Source: Deltaproteobacteria bacterium (GTDB lineage: Bacteria; Desulfobacterota; Desulfomonilia; UBA1062). From it: a stretch of 44,983 nucleotides of DNA. This document shows, piece by piece, positions 23,590-32,937 of this stretch. A program made the translations under genes and the position numbers. The DNA is taken from NCBI GenBank assembly GCA_017992605.1, contig JAGOOG010000017.1, positions 1 through 44,983 of the forward strand, given 5' to 3'. The notes below the pieces were generated by a model that was not told where the DNA came from, did no database searches, and was given only the letters and a program-made list of their open reading frames with translations. How positions within the stretch are numbered: the stretch's first letter is position 1; every line of letters begins with the position of its first letter.

Positions 23590-24204
23590 CTACCAGGAAA
23601 CAACCCGAGATATGTCATAGATGCTGGGGATGCTCAAGACAAAACCGTCGGGGACCTCGGCGCCCACGACCACCGCGGCCATGCCCAGATTCCTTGCGGT
23701 GCGGACGTTGGCCATGCTGTCGTCCACGACCAGGTACTCCCCGGGTCTCCTGCCGTACAGCTGCATGACCTTGTGGTAGGCCCAGGGAAGCGGCTTGGGA
23801 ACGAAGTCCATGTATTCGATGGTGAACAGGTCCTCTATCATTCCGTCAATACCGAGGGCCTTCAGGATCCGACAGGCATACTCGAAGGACCCGTTGGTGA
23901 ACGCCACCATCGCCCTGTCAAGGGAACCCAGGGCGCTGCGGAGCCGCTCGTCCCTGCTCAGCATGTCTTCCACCGGGACATCGTGGACGTCCTTGAGATA
24001 ATGGGCGGGGTCGATCCCGTAGTGCCGCATCAGTCCCTGCAGGGTGGACCCGTATTCCCTGATGTAGGTCTTCCTGATCTGGCCCGCCTGCTGCCGGTCG
24101 ACCCGGCAGGTCGCCATGACGTACTGCTCTATCCTGCGGTCGACCAGAGAGAACGGGCCCGATCCCTTGGGATAGAGGGTGTCGTCGACATCGAGAAGGA
24201 CCAT
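23590..24204 (-). CDS. HAD-family phosphatase, pyrimidine 5'-nucleotidase type
   Basis: A 204-residue haloacid-dehalogenase-like hydrolase. Motif I is LLDVDDTLYP (nucleophile D5, acid D7), motif II AFTNGS, motif III Lys in FVPKPLPWAYHK, motif IV VVDDSMANV. The helical cap and DVDDTLYP form resemble yeast Sdt1/Phm8-type nucleotidases. The substrate may be a nucleoside monophosphate, but the family is promiscuous. Start 24204 follows GGAGGAG by six bases. It begins 20 bases after ruvB. Confidence 0.85.
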   Translation of the reverse strand: MVLLDVDDTLYPKGSGPFSLVDRRIEQYVMATCRVDRQQAGQIRKTYIREYGSTLQGLMRHYGIDPAHYLKDVHDVPVEDMLSRDERLRSALGSLDRAMVAFTNGSFEYACRILKALGIDGMIEDLFTIEYMDFVPKPLPWAYHKVMQLYGRRPGEYLVVDDSMANVRTARNLGMAAVVVGAEVPDGFVLSIPSIYDISRVVSW

Positions 24205-24224
24205 CGTCAGCTCCTCCGCACCGT

Positions 24225-25250
24225 TCAATCCTCGTCGAACATGTCCATCTGAGCAGATCCGGGCCTGAGGTCCACGGCCTTGTATCCCTTGGCGCATACC
24301 TGCCGGCCCCGCGGGGTACGTTTTATGTAGCCGTTCTGGATGAGGAAAGGCTCGTAGACGTCCTCGATGGTGTCCTTGTCCTCGCCGATGGATGCGGCCA
24401 GGGAATCGATGCCAACCGGGCCGCCGGTGAAGGTCTGCACCATGGTCCTGATGATCTTGCGGTCCATCCTGTCAAGGCCTGTCTTGTCGATGTCGAGCTT
24501 GGAGAGCGCGGCATCGGCTATGTCTGGCCCGATCGTGCCGTCACCGAGGACCTCGGCAAAGTCACGGACCCGCTTGAGCAGTCGATTCGCGATGCGGGGT
24601 GTGCCCCGCGACCGGCGGGCGATCTCGACGAGGCCCTCCTCGTGGGCGGTGATGCCGAGGATCGAGGCGGTACGCCTGAGGATCCGTGTGAGCTCCTCCA
24701 CCGAGTAGAACTCGAGGTGGCCGATGATGCCGAACCTGTCTCGCAGGGGGGAGGTTATCATGCCCGCCCTGGTCGTGGCCCCCACCAGGGTGAAGGGGTT
24801 GAGGTCGATGCGGATGGACCTGGCGGATGGGCCCTGGCCGATGATGATGTCCAGCTTGTGCTCCTCCATGGCTGGATACAGGATCTCCTCGATGGCGCTG
24901 CCGAGGCGGTGTATCTCGTCGATGAAGAGCACGTCCCGGGGCTCGAGGTTGGTGAGTATGGCGGCCAGGTCCCCGGACTTTTCGATGGCCGGTCCGCTCG
25001 TGACCCGCAGGCCCACCTGCAGCTCGTGGGCGATGATGTATGCAAGGGTGGTCTTTCCAAGCCCCGGGGGGCCGTAGAAGAGGCAGTGATCAAGGGCCTC
25101 GCACCTCCTGCCCGCGGCCTTGATGAAGACCCCCAGGTTCTCCTTGAGGGAATCCTGTCCCACGTACTCCCCGAAACTCCTGGGACGGATCTGGACTTCG
25201 AAGTCGCGCTCCTGACCGTTCAGCGTGTTCCCGGTGATCTCGTCCCTCAT
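24225..25250 (-). CDS. ruvB: Holliday junction branch-migration ATPase RuvB
   Basis: A 341-residue hexameric AAA+ motor that drives branch migration with RuvA. Walker [14 protein letters not shown] near residue 61, Walker [10 protein letters not shown], sensor [18 protein letters not shown], and a C-terminal winged helix with RTPRGRQV. Its ATG overlaps the ruvA stop by four bases. Confidence 0.98.
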   Translation of the reverse strand: MRDEITGNTLNGQERDFEVQIRPRSFGEYVGQDSLKENLGVFIKAAGRRCEALDHCLFYGPPGLGKTTLAYIIAHELQVGLRVTSGPAIEKSGDLAAILTNLEPRDVLFIDEIHRLGSAIEEILYPAMEEHKLDIIIGQGPSARSIRIDLNPFTLVGATTRAGMITSPLRDRFGIIGHLEFYSVEELTRILRRTASILGITAHEEGLVEIARRSRGTPRIANRLLKRVRDFAEVLGDGTIGPDIADAALSKLDIDKTGLDRMDRKIIRTMVQTFTGGPVGIDSLAASIGEDKDTIEDVYEPFLIQNGYIKRTPRGRQVCAKGYKAVDLRPGSAQMDMFDED

Positions 25251-25813
25251 AACAGTTCCTTCAACGCCCTGCGCACGAGGTCTTCCACGGTGTCGGCCTT
25301 CACCGAAGCCACCGCCTTGCGCGCCTGAGAATCAGAATACCCGAGCGTGGTCAGCGCGGCAACGGCGTCTTCGGCCATGTCCCGGCCGGGCTCCCTCCCC
25401 CTGGTCTTGAACTGCTTGGCGATCCGCTCACGGAGCTCCAGCACGATGCGCTGCGCACCCTTGCTGCCGATGCCCGGCAGGCTCATGAGGTAGGGGATGT
25501 TCTCGCTCGCGACCTCGTCGAGGAACCTGTTGGGCTCAACCGATGAGATGATGTTCATGGCGATCTTGGGCCCGATGCCGGAGACGTTCAGCAGCAGCGC
25601 GAAGATCTCCCGCTGCCGCTGGTCGACGAACCCGTAGAGGTCCATGCAGTCCTGCCTCACGATGAGCATGGTATGCAGGGTCACCTCGTGGTCATGGCCG
25701 CTCCTGAACTGGGTGCCGAGCGGTACGTTGACGAGGTACCCGACGCCGCCCACCATGATGACGGCCTGCGTGCCCGAGTGCTGGGCCACCTGTCCCCTGA
25801 GCATGCTGATCAC
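25247..25813 (-). CDS. ruvA: Holliday junction-binding protein RuvA
   Basis: A 188-residue tetrameric junction-binding protein. It has an N-terminal OB fold (MLRGQV...[10 protein letters not shown]), helix-hairpin-helix motifs ([16 protein letters not shown] and [19 protein letters not shown]) and a C-terminal RuvB-binding domain. The GTG start at 25813 is chosen because AGGAGG lies eight bases upstream and it overlaps the ruvC stop (GTGA); ATG 25804 would be too far from the binding site. Confidence 0.96.
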   Translation of the reverse strand: MISMLRGQVAQHSGTQAVIMVGGVGYLVNVPLGTQFRSGHDHEVTLHTMLIVRQDCMDLYGFVDQRQREIFALLLNVSGIGPKIAMNIISSVEPNRFLDEVASENIPYLMSLPGIGSKGAQRIVLELRERIAKQFKTRGREPGRDMAEDAVAALTTLGYSDSQARKAVASVKADTVEDLVRRALKELL

Positions 25814-26304
25814 GTGACGAACCTCCTCATGCGGCGGGATGAAGAGTGACACACACCGATGGCCAGTGCGTCGGATGCATCCATGGACCTGACCGTACCC
25901 TTGGGGAGGTGCAGGATGGTGCTCACCATGGTGTGGATCTGGTCCTTTCCGGCATGTCCATAGCCGCAGGTGGCCTTCTTGACCTCGGTGGGGGTGTACT
26001 CGAACACAGGGATCCCCATCAGGGAGGCGGCCAGCAGTATGACCCCCCGTGCCTGGCCGAGCTTGAGGGCCGACTGGGCGTTCAGGGAATGAAAGGTAGT
26101 TTCCACCGCCACCTCCCCCGGGCCGAACTGCCGGAACATGTCGGTCAGCCCCTCGAAGATCTCCTTCAGGCGCAGCGCCATCTCGTCGGAGCGGGGTCTG
26201 ATGGTGCCGTGGGTCACGTACACCAGCCGTTCGGGGTCCTGGTGCATGTCGAGTATTCCGTAGCCCGTGGTCCTGGTCCCGGGATCGACGCCGCAGATTC
26301 TCAT
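25810..26304 (-). CDS. ruvC: Holliday junction resolvase RuvC
   Basis: A 164-residue endonuclease that cuts Holliday junctions. Acidic active-site residues are visible: D6 in CGVDPGTRTTGYGI, E in VAVETTFHSLNAQSALKLGQ, and two D in MDASDALAIGVCH. Its ATG shares bases with the yebC stop (TAATG), so it is coupled to yebC. Confidence 0.97.
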   Translation of the reverse strand: MRICGVDPGTRTTGYGILDMHQDPERLVYVTHGTIRPRSDEMALRLKEIFEGLTDMFRQFGPGEVAVETTFHSLNAQSALKLGQARGVILLAASLMGIPVFEYTPTEVKKATCGYGHAGKDQIHTMVSTILHLPKGTVRSMDASDALAIGVCHSSSRRMRRFVT

Positions 26305-27053
26305 TATGCCTGGAGCTCGGCCATCTCCTCGTCGCTGATGTCGAAGTTCGAGGACACCGCCTGGACATCGTCGAGGTCTTCCAGGGCGTCCAGCAGCTTC
26401 AGGGTCTGCTGGGCGGGCTTCCCGGTCAGGGTCACGTTGGTCTGGGGGATCATCTGGATCTCGAGCTGGGTGTACTTGATGCCCTTCCCCTCCAGGGCGG
26501 ACCGCAGACTCTCGATGTCCTCGGGAGAGGTGAGGATCTCGAAGGTGTCGCCGGTGTCCGTGATGTCGTCCGCCCCTGCGCCCAGGGCGATGTCATAGAG
26601 TGTCTCCTCGTCGACGACCGTCTTGTCGATGGAGGCATAACCCTTCTTGTCGAACATCCAGTTCACGCACCCCGTTTCGCCGAGGTTGCCGTTGTACTTG
26701 GAAAAGAGGTGCCGTATGTCCGCCACCGCCCTGTTCTTGTTGTCCGTGAGCACCTTGACGAGCACCGCCACCCCGCCCGGGCCATAGCCTTCGTACGTGA
26801 TCTCCTCGAACGCTGCCCCTTCGAGCTCTCCCGTCCCCTTCTTGATTGCGCGGTCGATGTTGTCCTTGGGCATGTTTGCCGCCTTTGCCGAGCTCACGGC
26901 AGCCCTGAGCCTGGCATTGCCCTCGATGTCTCCGCCGCCCATGCGGGCAGCCACGGTGATCTCCTTGATGATCTTGGAGAAGAGCTTGCCGCGCTTGGCA
27001 TCGGCCGCGCCCTTCTTGTGCTTGATGGTCGACCATTTATTGTGACCGGACAT
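26304..27053 (-). CDS. yebC: YebC/PmpR family protein
   Basis: A 249-residue protein with the family start [20 protein letters not shown] and the central region [20 protein letters not shown]. Homologues act as DNA-binding regulators or help translation of difficult messages; the exact role varies between species. The order yebC-ruvC-ruvA-ruvB is common in bacteria. Start 27053 matches the conserved N-terminus and follows a G-rich run. Confidence 0.95.
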   Translation of the reverse strand: MSGHNKWSTIKHKKGAADAKRGKLFSKIIKEITVAARMGGGDIEGNARLRAAVSSAKAANMPKDNIDRAIKKGTGELEGAAFEEITYEGYGPGGVAVLVKVLTDNKNRAVADIRHLFSKYNGNLGETGCVNWMFDKKGYASIDKTVVDEETLYDIALGAGADDITDTGDTFEILTSPEDIESLRSALEGKGIKYTQLEIQMIPQTNVTLTGKPAQQTLKLLDALEDLDDVQAVSSNFDISDEEMAELQA

Positions 27054-27099
27054 ACAGGATCCCCCCCCCTTTTCGCACGTCTGTGTCAGGTGAACATGG

Positions 27100-27128
27100 T
27101 ATTTAGCATAGTGGTCGGGAGAAGACAA
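27100..27128 (-). promoter_or_regulatory. Promoter of the yebC-ruvCAB operon
   Basis: Minus-strand TTGTCT (27128-27123), a 17-base spacer and TAAATA (27105-27100), with TG before the -10 (extended -10). The start would be near 27093, about 40 bases before the yebC ATG. No SOS box was seen in this gap. Confidence 0.6.
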
Positions 27129-27196
27129 GCAGGGGACCTCAGGGAAATGCCTGCTCCATGAGACACTGAGCGGGTCGACGGGTTCCACCCCGGGGA

Positions 27197-27940
27197 TCAT
27201 CCCCTGGCCCTGTCGTAGTCCTCCATGATCCTGGCGATGTAGTTCCGTGTCTCTTCAGGCAGGTAGCCGGTGCTGCGCTCCAGGTTGCCCGCGCCCCAGT
27301 TGTAGGCGGCCAGGGCCTTCTTGACGTCACCGTCGTACCTTTCAAGCAGCCCCTTGAGATAACGGGTGCCCCCCATGACGTTCTGCTCCGGGTCATAGGC
27401 ATCGGTCACCCCCAGGTCCCGGGCGGTCCCTGGCATGAGCTGCATGAGGCCCATGGCGCCCTTGGGCGAGGTTGCGCCGGCATCGAATCCGCTTTCAGCC
27501 TTGATGACCGACACGATGAGGTTTCTGTCCACCCCGTAGGTTGAGGAGGCCCTGTCTATGATTCCATCCAAGTCCCCCCGCGCCACAGGAATGTCGTCCG
27601 CCTGGTGGGAGCGTCCGACTTTTGACTCATCCTGACGGGGAATGGCCACATCCGTCCTGGCGGGCATGAACGAAAAATCCGCCATGGTCGAGTCTTCATC
27701 GCTGTCCGAGAAGGCATCCATGACAGACCGGTTCATCCGGATCCTGACCAGCTCCAGCAGGGCGGCAAGCTTTTCCCTGTCCGCCCGCACCGCATTCGTG
27801 CCCGTTTCCCTTCTCGCGACGGTTTTCAGGAGCTCTGAAAAGGCGTCAGGGCCAGCTGCTGGACCTTTCGCAGCCTGTCCGTTTCCCAAGGGAAGATCCC
27901 TGAGCAGTCGTTCCAGAATATCAGGTGAAGAGACCTTCAT
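27197..27940 (-). CDS. Lytic transglycosylase, SLT domain
   Basis: A 247-residue protein with a C-terminal soluble-lytic-transglycosylase domain (about 125-247). The catalytic Glu is residue 149 in VIKAESGFD, followed by [17 protein letters not shown] and [11 protein letters not shown]. The first 120 residues are low-complexity and polar without a signal peptide, so export may depend on another route such as the flagellar or type III apparatus; this is an inference. It would cleave peptidoglycan, perhaps to open gaps for a surface machine. The stop lies 143 bases before yebC. Confidence 0.88.
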   Translation of the reverse strand: MKVSSPDILERLLRDLPLGNGQAAKGPAAGPDAFSELLKTVARRETGTNAVRADREKLAALLELVRIRMNRSVMDAFSDSDEDSTMADFSFMPARTDVAIPRQDESKVGRSHQADDIPVARGDLDGIIDRASSTYGVDRNLIVSVIKAESGFDAGATSPKGAMGLMQLMPGTARDLGVTDAYDPEQNVMGGTRYLKGLLERYDGDVKKALAAYNWGAGNLERSTGYLPEETRNYIARIMEDYDRARG

Positions 27941-28051
27941 CCCTGCTCCCCCATGGTTTCATACCCTCACTATACAAATCCCATGCCATACCGGATCTTC
28001 CCCTGGAGGCTCATCCCGACTATCCCATAGCGGCAGCGTTTCGCTTTCATG

Positions 28052-28081
28052 AAAAAATGCAGGACCAGGAGAGGTCCTGCA
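28052..28081 (-). terminator. Terminator of the second TRAP operon
   Basis: TGCAGGACC and GGTCCTGCA (28058-28066 and 28073-28081) form a perfect 9-bp stem with a 6-base loop; on the minus strand six T follow (28057-28052). It lies about 45 bases after the livK-like stop. Confidence 0.8.
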
Positions 28082-28126
28082 TGGGACGTCAACATGTCCG
28101 CGAGATGCGTTCGAAAAGGGTGCTGT

Positions 28127-29371
28127 CTACCTTGTGTCGCGTGCGGCCTGGATCTCGCTCTCCGATCTCCAGGATTCATCGCCTTTGATGATGATCAGGT
28201 CCTTGTAGACGGGGAACGGGTACCGGGGGTCTTTCCCCACCATTCCCACATACGACGGACAGTTGAGCTGGTTGTCGATCTCCCGGAACGTGAGCTCTCC
28301 CCTGCATGTCCTGACCGTCATGCCGCTCATCGCGTCCTTGACTCTCGTGCTGTCGATGGTCCCTGTCTTCTCGATGCCCTGTTTCAGGGCATAGACCGCG
28401 TCGTATTCCAGGACAGCCCAGTCACTGGGGTATTGCCCGAACCGGGCCTTGTAGGTCTTCACGAAATGGCTCATCATGGGTATGTCCATGTGGGCGAAAA
28501 ACGGGGCGCGGGCCATGCCGATGACGCCCCTGGGAAGCTGGTCCCCACGTGCGATGAGTTCCGACACGCTGATGAGGGACCCCTGGTAGGGAATCAGCTC
28601 GAACAGGCCGAAGCTCTTTGCCTGATTGAACCATATGTCGTTGTCCTTGGATGCCAGCGAGCCGTAAATGAAGTCAGGCTTCTCGAGGATGATCTTCCTG
28701 ATGTACGGATAGAATTCCGTCTCTCCGAGCGGGGGCCAGAATTCTTTTTTCAGGCTTATCTCCGGGGACACCTGGTTCAGGACTTCCACGAAGTTCGACT
28801 GGGTTGACCGTCCCCACTCGTAATCCGATGCCAGGGTCACGTACGTCTTCCAGTTCTTGCCCTTCGACAGCTTCGACACGGCCAGGGCGGCAGCCTTTGC
28901 CTGCATGTAGGTGTTGGGGACCACGGAGAAGGTGTACGGGCTGAAGTCGTCCCTGGTGAGATTTTCGGAGTTGCTGATGGATGCTATGTGGAGCACCCCG
29001 TGCTCCCTGCAGACCGGCTTGATGGCAATCGCGGCCGCACTGGAGTAGGTACCGAGCACGCACCTGACCTTGTCGTCCTTGATCAGTTCACGTACCTTCT
29101 GTACCGCCGGGGCCGGTTGGGTGAGAGTATCCCTGACGAAGAGCCGTATCGGGTGCTTCCCCAGGAAGCCTCCCTGTGCATTGATCTCCTCGACGGCGAG
29201 CTCTATGGCCTTCAGGCCGTCCTGGCTGTAGAGTGCCCCGGGTCCGGAAAGGCCGAGCGCAACACCGAGGTGGTAGGGTTCCTCCGCGGATGCACCCGTT
29301 GGCGGGGCACAGAACATGAGGGCAATGAACGCCATGAGCATCGAACGGGTTTTCAGAATCGACTGTGTCAT
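28127..29371 (-). CDS. LivK-like periplasmic ligand-binding protein
   Basis: A 414-residue exported protein with a signal peptide ending near ASA-EEPYHLG. The mature part matches the type I periplasmic fold of branched-chain amino acid and amide binding proteins: GVALGLSGPGALYSQDGLKA, AVEEINAQGGFLGKHPIRL and CVLGTYSSAAAIAIKPVCRE. No LivHMGF genes are nearby. It begins 40 bases after dctM and shares the TRAP operon's terminator, so it may sense or deliver the same ligand. The ligand is unknown. GGAGGTGA precedes the ATG. Confidence 0.87.
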   Translation of the reverse strand: MTQSILKTRSMLMAFIALMFCAPPTGASAEEPYHLGVALGLSGPGALYSQDGLKAIELAVEEINAQGGFLGKHPIRLFVRDTLTQPAPAVQKVRELIKDDKVRCVLGTYSSAAAIAIKPVCREHGVLHIASISNSENLTRDDFSPYTFSVVPNTYMQAKAAALAVSKLSKGKNWKTYVTLASDYEWGRSTQSNFVEVLNQVSPEISLKKEFWPPLGETEFYPYIRKIILEKPDFIYGSLASKDNDIWFNQAKSFGLFELIPYQGSLISVSELIARGDQLPRGVIGMARAPFFAHMDIPMMSHFVKTYKARFGQYPSDWAVLEYDAVYALKQGIEKTGTIDSTRVKDAMSGMTVRTCRGELTFREIDNQLNCPSYVGMVGKDPRYPFPVYKDLIIIKGDESWRSESEIQAARDTR

Positions 29372-29411
29372 AGCTCACCTCCCGAGAGTCCTTAGATCAC
29401 CTCCGCATGTT

Positions 29412-30743
29412 TCAGTCACCGACAAAGCTGCCCAGCCACGTAACGGTCTGAGGGAAATAGGTCACGATGGCGAGGCCCACAATGATCAACAGCACGAAGG
29501 GAACAATTCCCTTGTAGACCTCCTTGATGTCGATGTTGTCCGGGTCCACCCCCTTGATGTAGAACAGGGCGTAGCCGAAGGGCGGCGTCACGAAGGAGGC
29601 CTGCAGGTTCACCGCCATGCAGATGACGAACCATATGGAGTCGAAGCCGAGATCCTGGGCGATGGGCAGGAAGAGCGGGAAGCAGATGAGCACGATCCCG
29701 ATCCAGTCGAGGAAGGCCCCCAGCACCAGGACGATAAGCTGCATGACCCAGAAGGTCCCCCATTTCCCGAGCCCCAGGCCGTTCACGAAGTCAGTCACCA
29801 CGTCGCCGCCGCCGATGCCGAGGAACACCCCGGTGAAGCAGGTGGCGCCGCACAGGATAATGATGACCATGCAATTGGTCTTGGCCGACTGCATGACCGC
29901 CTGATAGAGGCCTTTCCAGGTGAACTTCCCGTAGGCCAGCACCATGATGAAGGCGAGGAATGCGCCTACGCCGGCAGCCTCGGTGGGCGTGGCGATGCCG
30001 AAGAAGATGGATCCCAGCACCCCGAGTATGAGTATCATGGGCGGCACGAGGGACTTCATGACCATCTTGAACAGCTGCATGTTGGTGATGGCTGCCCGTT
30101 CCTCCCTGCTGATGGGCGGCCCGAGCTTCGGGTTGATCACGCAGCGGATGCCCACGTAGAGCATGTAGAGGGCTGCCAGGATCAGGCCGGGGATCACGGC
30201 ACCGGCGAAGAGCTTCCCGACGGACAGGGTGGCCTCGCTCGCCATGACCACGAGCATGATGCTGGGCGGGATCAGGATGCCGAGGGAACCGGAGCTGCAG
30301 ATGGCGCCGTATGAGAGCTTGTTGTCATACCCGTACCTCCTCATCATGGGCAGGGCCAGGAGGCTCATGGTGACGACCGATGCACCGATGATGCCGGTGC
30401 AGGCCGCGAACACCGTGGAGACGGCAATGACGGCAAGGCCGATCCCTCCCCGGGTCTGCCCCAGGAGGTAGCGCAGCGCATTGAAGAGGTCTTCGGCCAC
30501 CCCTGAACGGTCAAGGAACTGGGCCATGAAGATGAACAGTGGTATGGCAAGCAGGACATAGTTGTCCATGGTCCCCCAGATGCGGTTCATGAAGATGTAG
30601 AACACAGACGGGCCCCAGCCGATGTATCCGAAGAAGACGGCGAGACCGCCGAGCACGAAGGCCAGCGGGTGACCCATGAACAGGCCTATGAGCAGACCTG
30701 CGAACATGAGGACGGTCAGGAGTTCCGGGCTCAGGTCCATCAT
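29412..30743 (-). CDS. dctM: TRAP transporter large permease (DctM family), second set
   Basis: A 443-residue inner-membrane transport subunit with about twelve helices. Family signatures include FMGHPLAFVLGGLAVFFG, AACTGIIGASVVTMSLLALP and GSLGILIPPSIMLVVMA. It has a slightly longer middle cytosolic loop than the first DctM (684-1985). Its ATG overlaps the dctQ stop (ATGA); ATG 30740 is an alternative one codon on. The imported acid is unknown. Confidence 0.93.
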   Translation of the reverse strand: MMDLSPELLTVLMFAGLLIGLFMGHPLAFVLGGLAVFFGYIGWGPSVFYIFMNRIWGTMDNYVLLAIPLFIFMAQFLDRSGVAEDLFNALRYLLGQTRGGIGLAVIAVSTVFAACTGIIGASVVTMSLLALPMMRRYGYDNKLSYGAICSSGSLGILIPPSIMLVVMASEATLSVGKLFAGAVIPGLILAALYMLYVGIRCVINPKLGPPISREERAAITNMQLFKMVMKSLVPPMILILGVLGSIFFGIATPTEAAGVGAFLAFIMVLAYGKFTWKGLYQAVMQSAKTNCMVIIILCGATCFTGVFLGIGGGDVVTDFVNGLGLGKWGTFWVMQLIVLVLGAFLDWIGIVLICFPLFLPIAQDLGFDSIWFVICMAVNLQASFVTPPFGYALFYIKGVDPDNIDIKEVYKGIVPFVLLIIVGLAIVTYFPQTVTWLGSFVGD

Positions 30744-31240
30744 AGCTCCACCCCCTTGAGGATGTAGAACCTCTTGATCACCTCGGAGATCCCCTGGAGG
30801 ATGAGCAGGATGAAGGTGATGATGATGACGGTCTTGATGGGGTACAGCGGCGGAGCGAACACGCTCCAGGATGTCTCCTTCATTGCCCATGACCGCGCGG
30901 CGAAGCTGTAGCCCTGCCACACGCACACGATACAGAACGGGAAGAAAAACAGGAAGTATGTGATGATGTCGAGAATCGCCTTGCCTTTCTTCGAGAGCAG
31001 CATGGTGAAGACGTCCACGGACACGTGCGCCCTGTAGAGCAGTGCATAGGCGGCAACGATCATGAAATGGAGGCCATAGAGCTGCTTGAGCACCTCGAAG
31101 CTCCAGATGGTCGGTGCGTTCAGGAATCTCCGGAGGATGACCTCCATGACCGTCAGGAGCACCAGCGGCACGATGACCCAGCCGAAGATCCTGCCTGTCC
31201 ACTCACTGATTGAGTCAAGAAATCTGACCAGTCTTTTCAC
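30740..31240 (-). CDS. dctQ: TRAP transporter small permease (DctQ family), second set
   Basis: A 166-residue membrane protein with four hydrophobic segments, including FGWVIVPLVLLTVMEVILRR and ILDIITYFLFFFPFCIVCVW. Normal size for DctQ. It is separated from dctP by about 220 bases containing a 12-bp hairpin, and overlaps dctM by four bases. Confidence 0.92.
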   Translation of the reverse strand: MKRLVRFLDSISEWTGRIFGWVIVPLVLLTVMEVILRRFLNAPTIWSFEVLKQLYGLHFMIVAAYALLYRAHVSVDVFTMLLSKKGKAILDIITYFLFFFPFCIVCVWQGYSFAARSWAMKETSWSVFAPPLYPIKTVIIITFILLILQGISEVIKRFYILKGVEL

Positions 31241-31408
31241 CCTTATTTACCTCCTGTAGAAGCGGCTGAACTGTTCTCTCTTCTGCTGCGTTCGGTGAAA
31301 GCGCCCCATTGAATCACCTCGAGAAAATGGATGATGCCACGGTGCCATACTACAGATACCCGCTGCGTACCTTCATTCATTTCATTCAAGTCATTCCGTG
31401 CGGTACCA

Positions 31409-31449
31409 GGGACGGCAGGGACTGCGCCGTCGGCCGCCCCTGCCGTCCC
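31409..31449 (-). other. Strong hairpin between the second dctP and dctQ
   Basis: GGGACGGCAGGG (31409-31420) and CCCTGCCGTCCC (31438-31449) form a perfect 12-bp stem with a 17-base loop, directly after the dctP stop. No T-run follows on the minus strand. The rest of the gap (31241-31408) shows no gene. A role in stabilising the dctP message or partly stopping transcription is likely but inferred. Confidence 0.6.
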
Positions 31450-31459
31450 CATGCATTGC

Positions 31460-32545
31460 TTATTTCACATCCGGGTACACCGTGGGATTGAACCCGAAGC
31501 CGAACTGGCCTTCCATATCCCGCCATCTCTCGAAGGCCTTCCTGAACTTCATCTGGGATTCGATGGACTTCTTGAAGAGCGGGCTTTGCTTTGCCGATTC
31601 CGCAGTGTGCTTCGCTGCCAGCTTTTCGATGGTGTTCATCACCTCGTCATCGTACGTGGTGATCTTGATGCCCTTCTTGATAAACTTGTTCGTGAATTCG
31701 ATGCCGTCGTAATACTGCTTCGTGGTGAATTCCAGGGCAGCCGCCTTGGCCGCATACTTGAGGTCCTTCTGCAGGTCCGGGGTCAGCTTGTCCCACACCT
31801 TCTTGTTGATCATGACGCCCATGACGGAGGCGGGCTGGTGCCATCCCGGAACAGCCCAGTATTTCGTCACCTCGCCGAAACCCATCCCCCAGTCCGAGGA
31901 GGGGCTCGAGAACTCAGCAGCATCGATGACGCCCTTCTGCAGGGCCTGGTAGATCTCCTGGCCGGCCATGGCCACCTGAGCCGCACCGAGGTCCTTGAGG
32001 ATCTTGCCCTGGTGCATGCCCGACATGCGGATCTTCATCCCCTTGAGGTCTGCCAGGGTCTTTATGGGCTTGTTGCTCCTGAGACCGCACTCCATGGGAG
32101 TGACGCCGGTGACGAGGTAGACCATGCCGAACTTTCCATAGGCCTCGTCATAGATGGCCTGGCCTCCACCCTGATAGATCCAGAGCAGGTAATCGATGGG
32201 CGTGAGTCCCATGGGATACGATCCGAGGGTGTCGAATACCAGGTCCTTGCCCGCCCAGTAGTTCGGCCAGTCACCGGCCGCCTGGATGGTGCCCTTGCTC
32301 ACCGCGTCGAAGACCTCGTAGGAGGGCATCAGCGATCCGCCTGTGAAGAACTTGATCTCCAGGCGCCCCTTGCAGAGCTGGTTGGCGGCCGCAACGAATG
32401 CCTGGTCAGCCTCGATCAGTGAGATCGATGGCGGCCAGGTAGATGTCATTCTCCACCGTTCCACGGCAAAAAGCGGGGATGAGACGAACACGACAATGAG
32501 AACCAGGAACAGGATGGCTCCCCCAACGAATCCTAGTCTTTTCAT
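31460..32545 (-). CDS. dctP: TRAP transporter substrate-binding protein (DctP family), second set
   Basis: A 361-residue exported protein. A signal peptide (FLVLIVVFVSSPLFA) is cleaved near residue 27, with no lipobox. The mature part starts VERWRMTSTWPPSISLIEAD and contains DLKGMKIRMSGMHQGKIL, with the Arg expected to bind a carboxylate. It is closer to the mannitol/2-oxoacid-like DctP group than to the C4-dicarboxylate group; the ligand is not certain. AAGGAGG lies nine bases before the ATG. First gene of a probable sigma-54 operon. Confidence 0.92.
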   Translation of the reverse strand: MKRLGFVGGAILFLVLIVVFVSSPLFAVERWRMTSTWPPSISLIEADQAFVAAANQLCKGRLEIKFFTGGSLMPSYEVFDAVSKGTIQAAGDWPNYWAGKDLVFDTLGSYPMGLTPIDYLLWIYQGGGQAIYDEAYGKFGMVYLVTGVTPMECGLRSNKPIKTLADLKGMKIRMSGMHQGKILKDLGAAQVAMAGQEIYQALQKGVIDAAEFSSPSSDWGMGFGEVTKYWAVPGWHQPASVMGVMINKKVWDKLTPDLQKDLKYAAKAAALEFTTKQYYDGIEFTNKFIKKGIKITTYDDEVMNTIEKLAAKHTAESAKQSPLFKKSIESQMKFRKAFERWRDMEGQFGFGFNPTVYPDVK

Positions 32546-32673
32546 AATAGATTCCTCCTTTGATGGTTTGATAAGGCTTGGCGTCTTATTCTCACGACAT
32601 ATCTCAACACAGTGAGAACCCCCACATGACACGACACGATGCATATCTCTCTGATGTAATGGTGCTCAGGTTA

Positions 32674-32688
32674 GCAATTATCAGACCA
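32674..32688 (-). promoter_or_regulatory. Candidate sigma-54 promoter of the second TRAP operon
   Basis: On the minus strand TGGTCTGATAATTGC (32688-32674) has GG, ten bases, then GC, and keeps TGG and TTGC of the -24/-12 consensus. Transcription would start near 32662, about 115 bases before dctP. A palindrome, CACTGAACAGTG (32687-32698), overlaps its -24 end. Confidence 0.5.
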
Positions 32689-32866
32689 CTGAACAGTGCA
32701 CTATTATTGATTGTAATCATGAGCCTGGGCACTATCAAGGGCCTATCGGTGAAAACCGAGGCGGATATGGGCGCGACGAGGACGCCGGTTCTGGGCAGGC
32801 GCCCCGGTGTCAGACTGCGAGGAGTTCGGGAAAAGCCTTTTCGCTCGACATCATGTTTGCAAAGTT

Positions 32867-32894
32867 GTATACCATGGTGTAGCATTTGGTATAC
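32867..32894. promoter_or_regulatory. Inverted repeat, candidate activator-binding site
   Basis: GTATACCA (32867-32874) and TGGTATAC (32887-32894) are perfect inverted copies 12 bases apart. The site lies about 180-200 bases upstream of the TRAP promoter, a usual distance for a sigma-54 enhancer. It also overlaps the -24 element of the regulator's own candidate promoter, which would allow self-repression. Confidence 0.55.
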
Positions 32895-32901
32895 ATGTTG
32901 C
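32887..32901 (+). promoter_or_regulatory. Candidate sigma-54 promoter of the regulator gene
   Basis: TGGTATACATGTTGC has GG, ten bases, GC and an intact TTGC. Transcription would start near 32913, with the regulator's ribosome-binding site GGAG at 32929. It shares bases with the inverted repeat at 32867-32894. Confidence 0.45.
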
Positions 32902-32937
32902 TATTCTGATACTTTCCCGGACATGCGTGGAGATACC

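Noticed and set aside
27054-27196. LexA-type SOS box before yebC-ruvCAB
   Set aside because: No convincing CTG-N10-CAG type palindrome was seen; only the sigma-70-like promoter.
27970-28179. 69-codon minus-strand frame between the transglycosylase and the LivK-like gene
   Set aside because: It spans the terminator at 28052-28081 and the end of the upstream gene, and has no ribosome-binding site.
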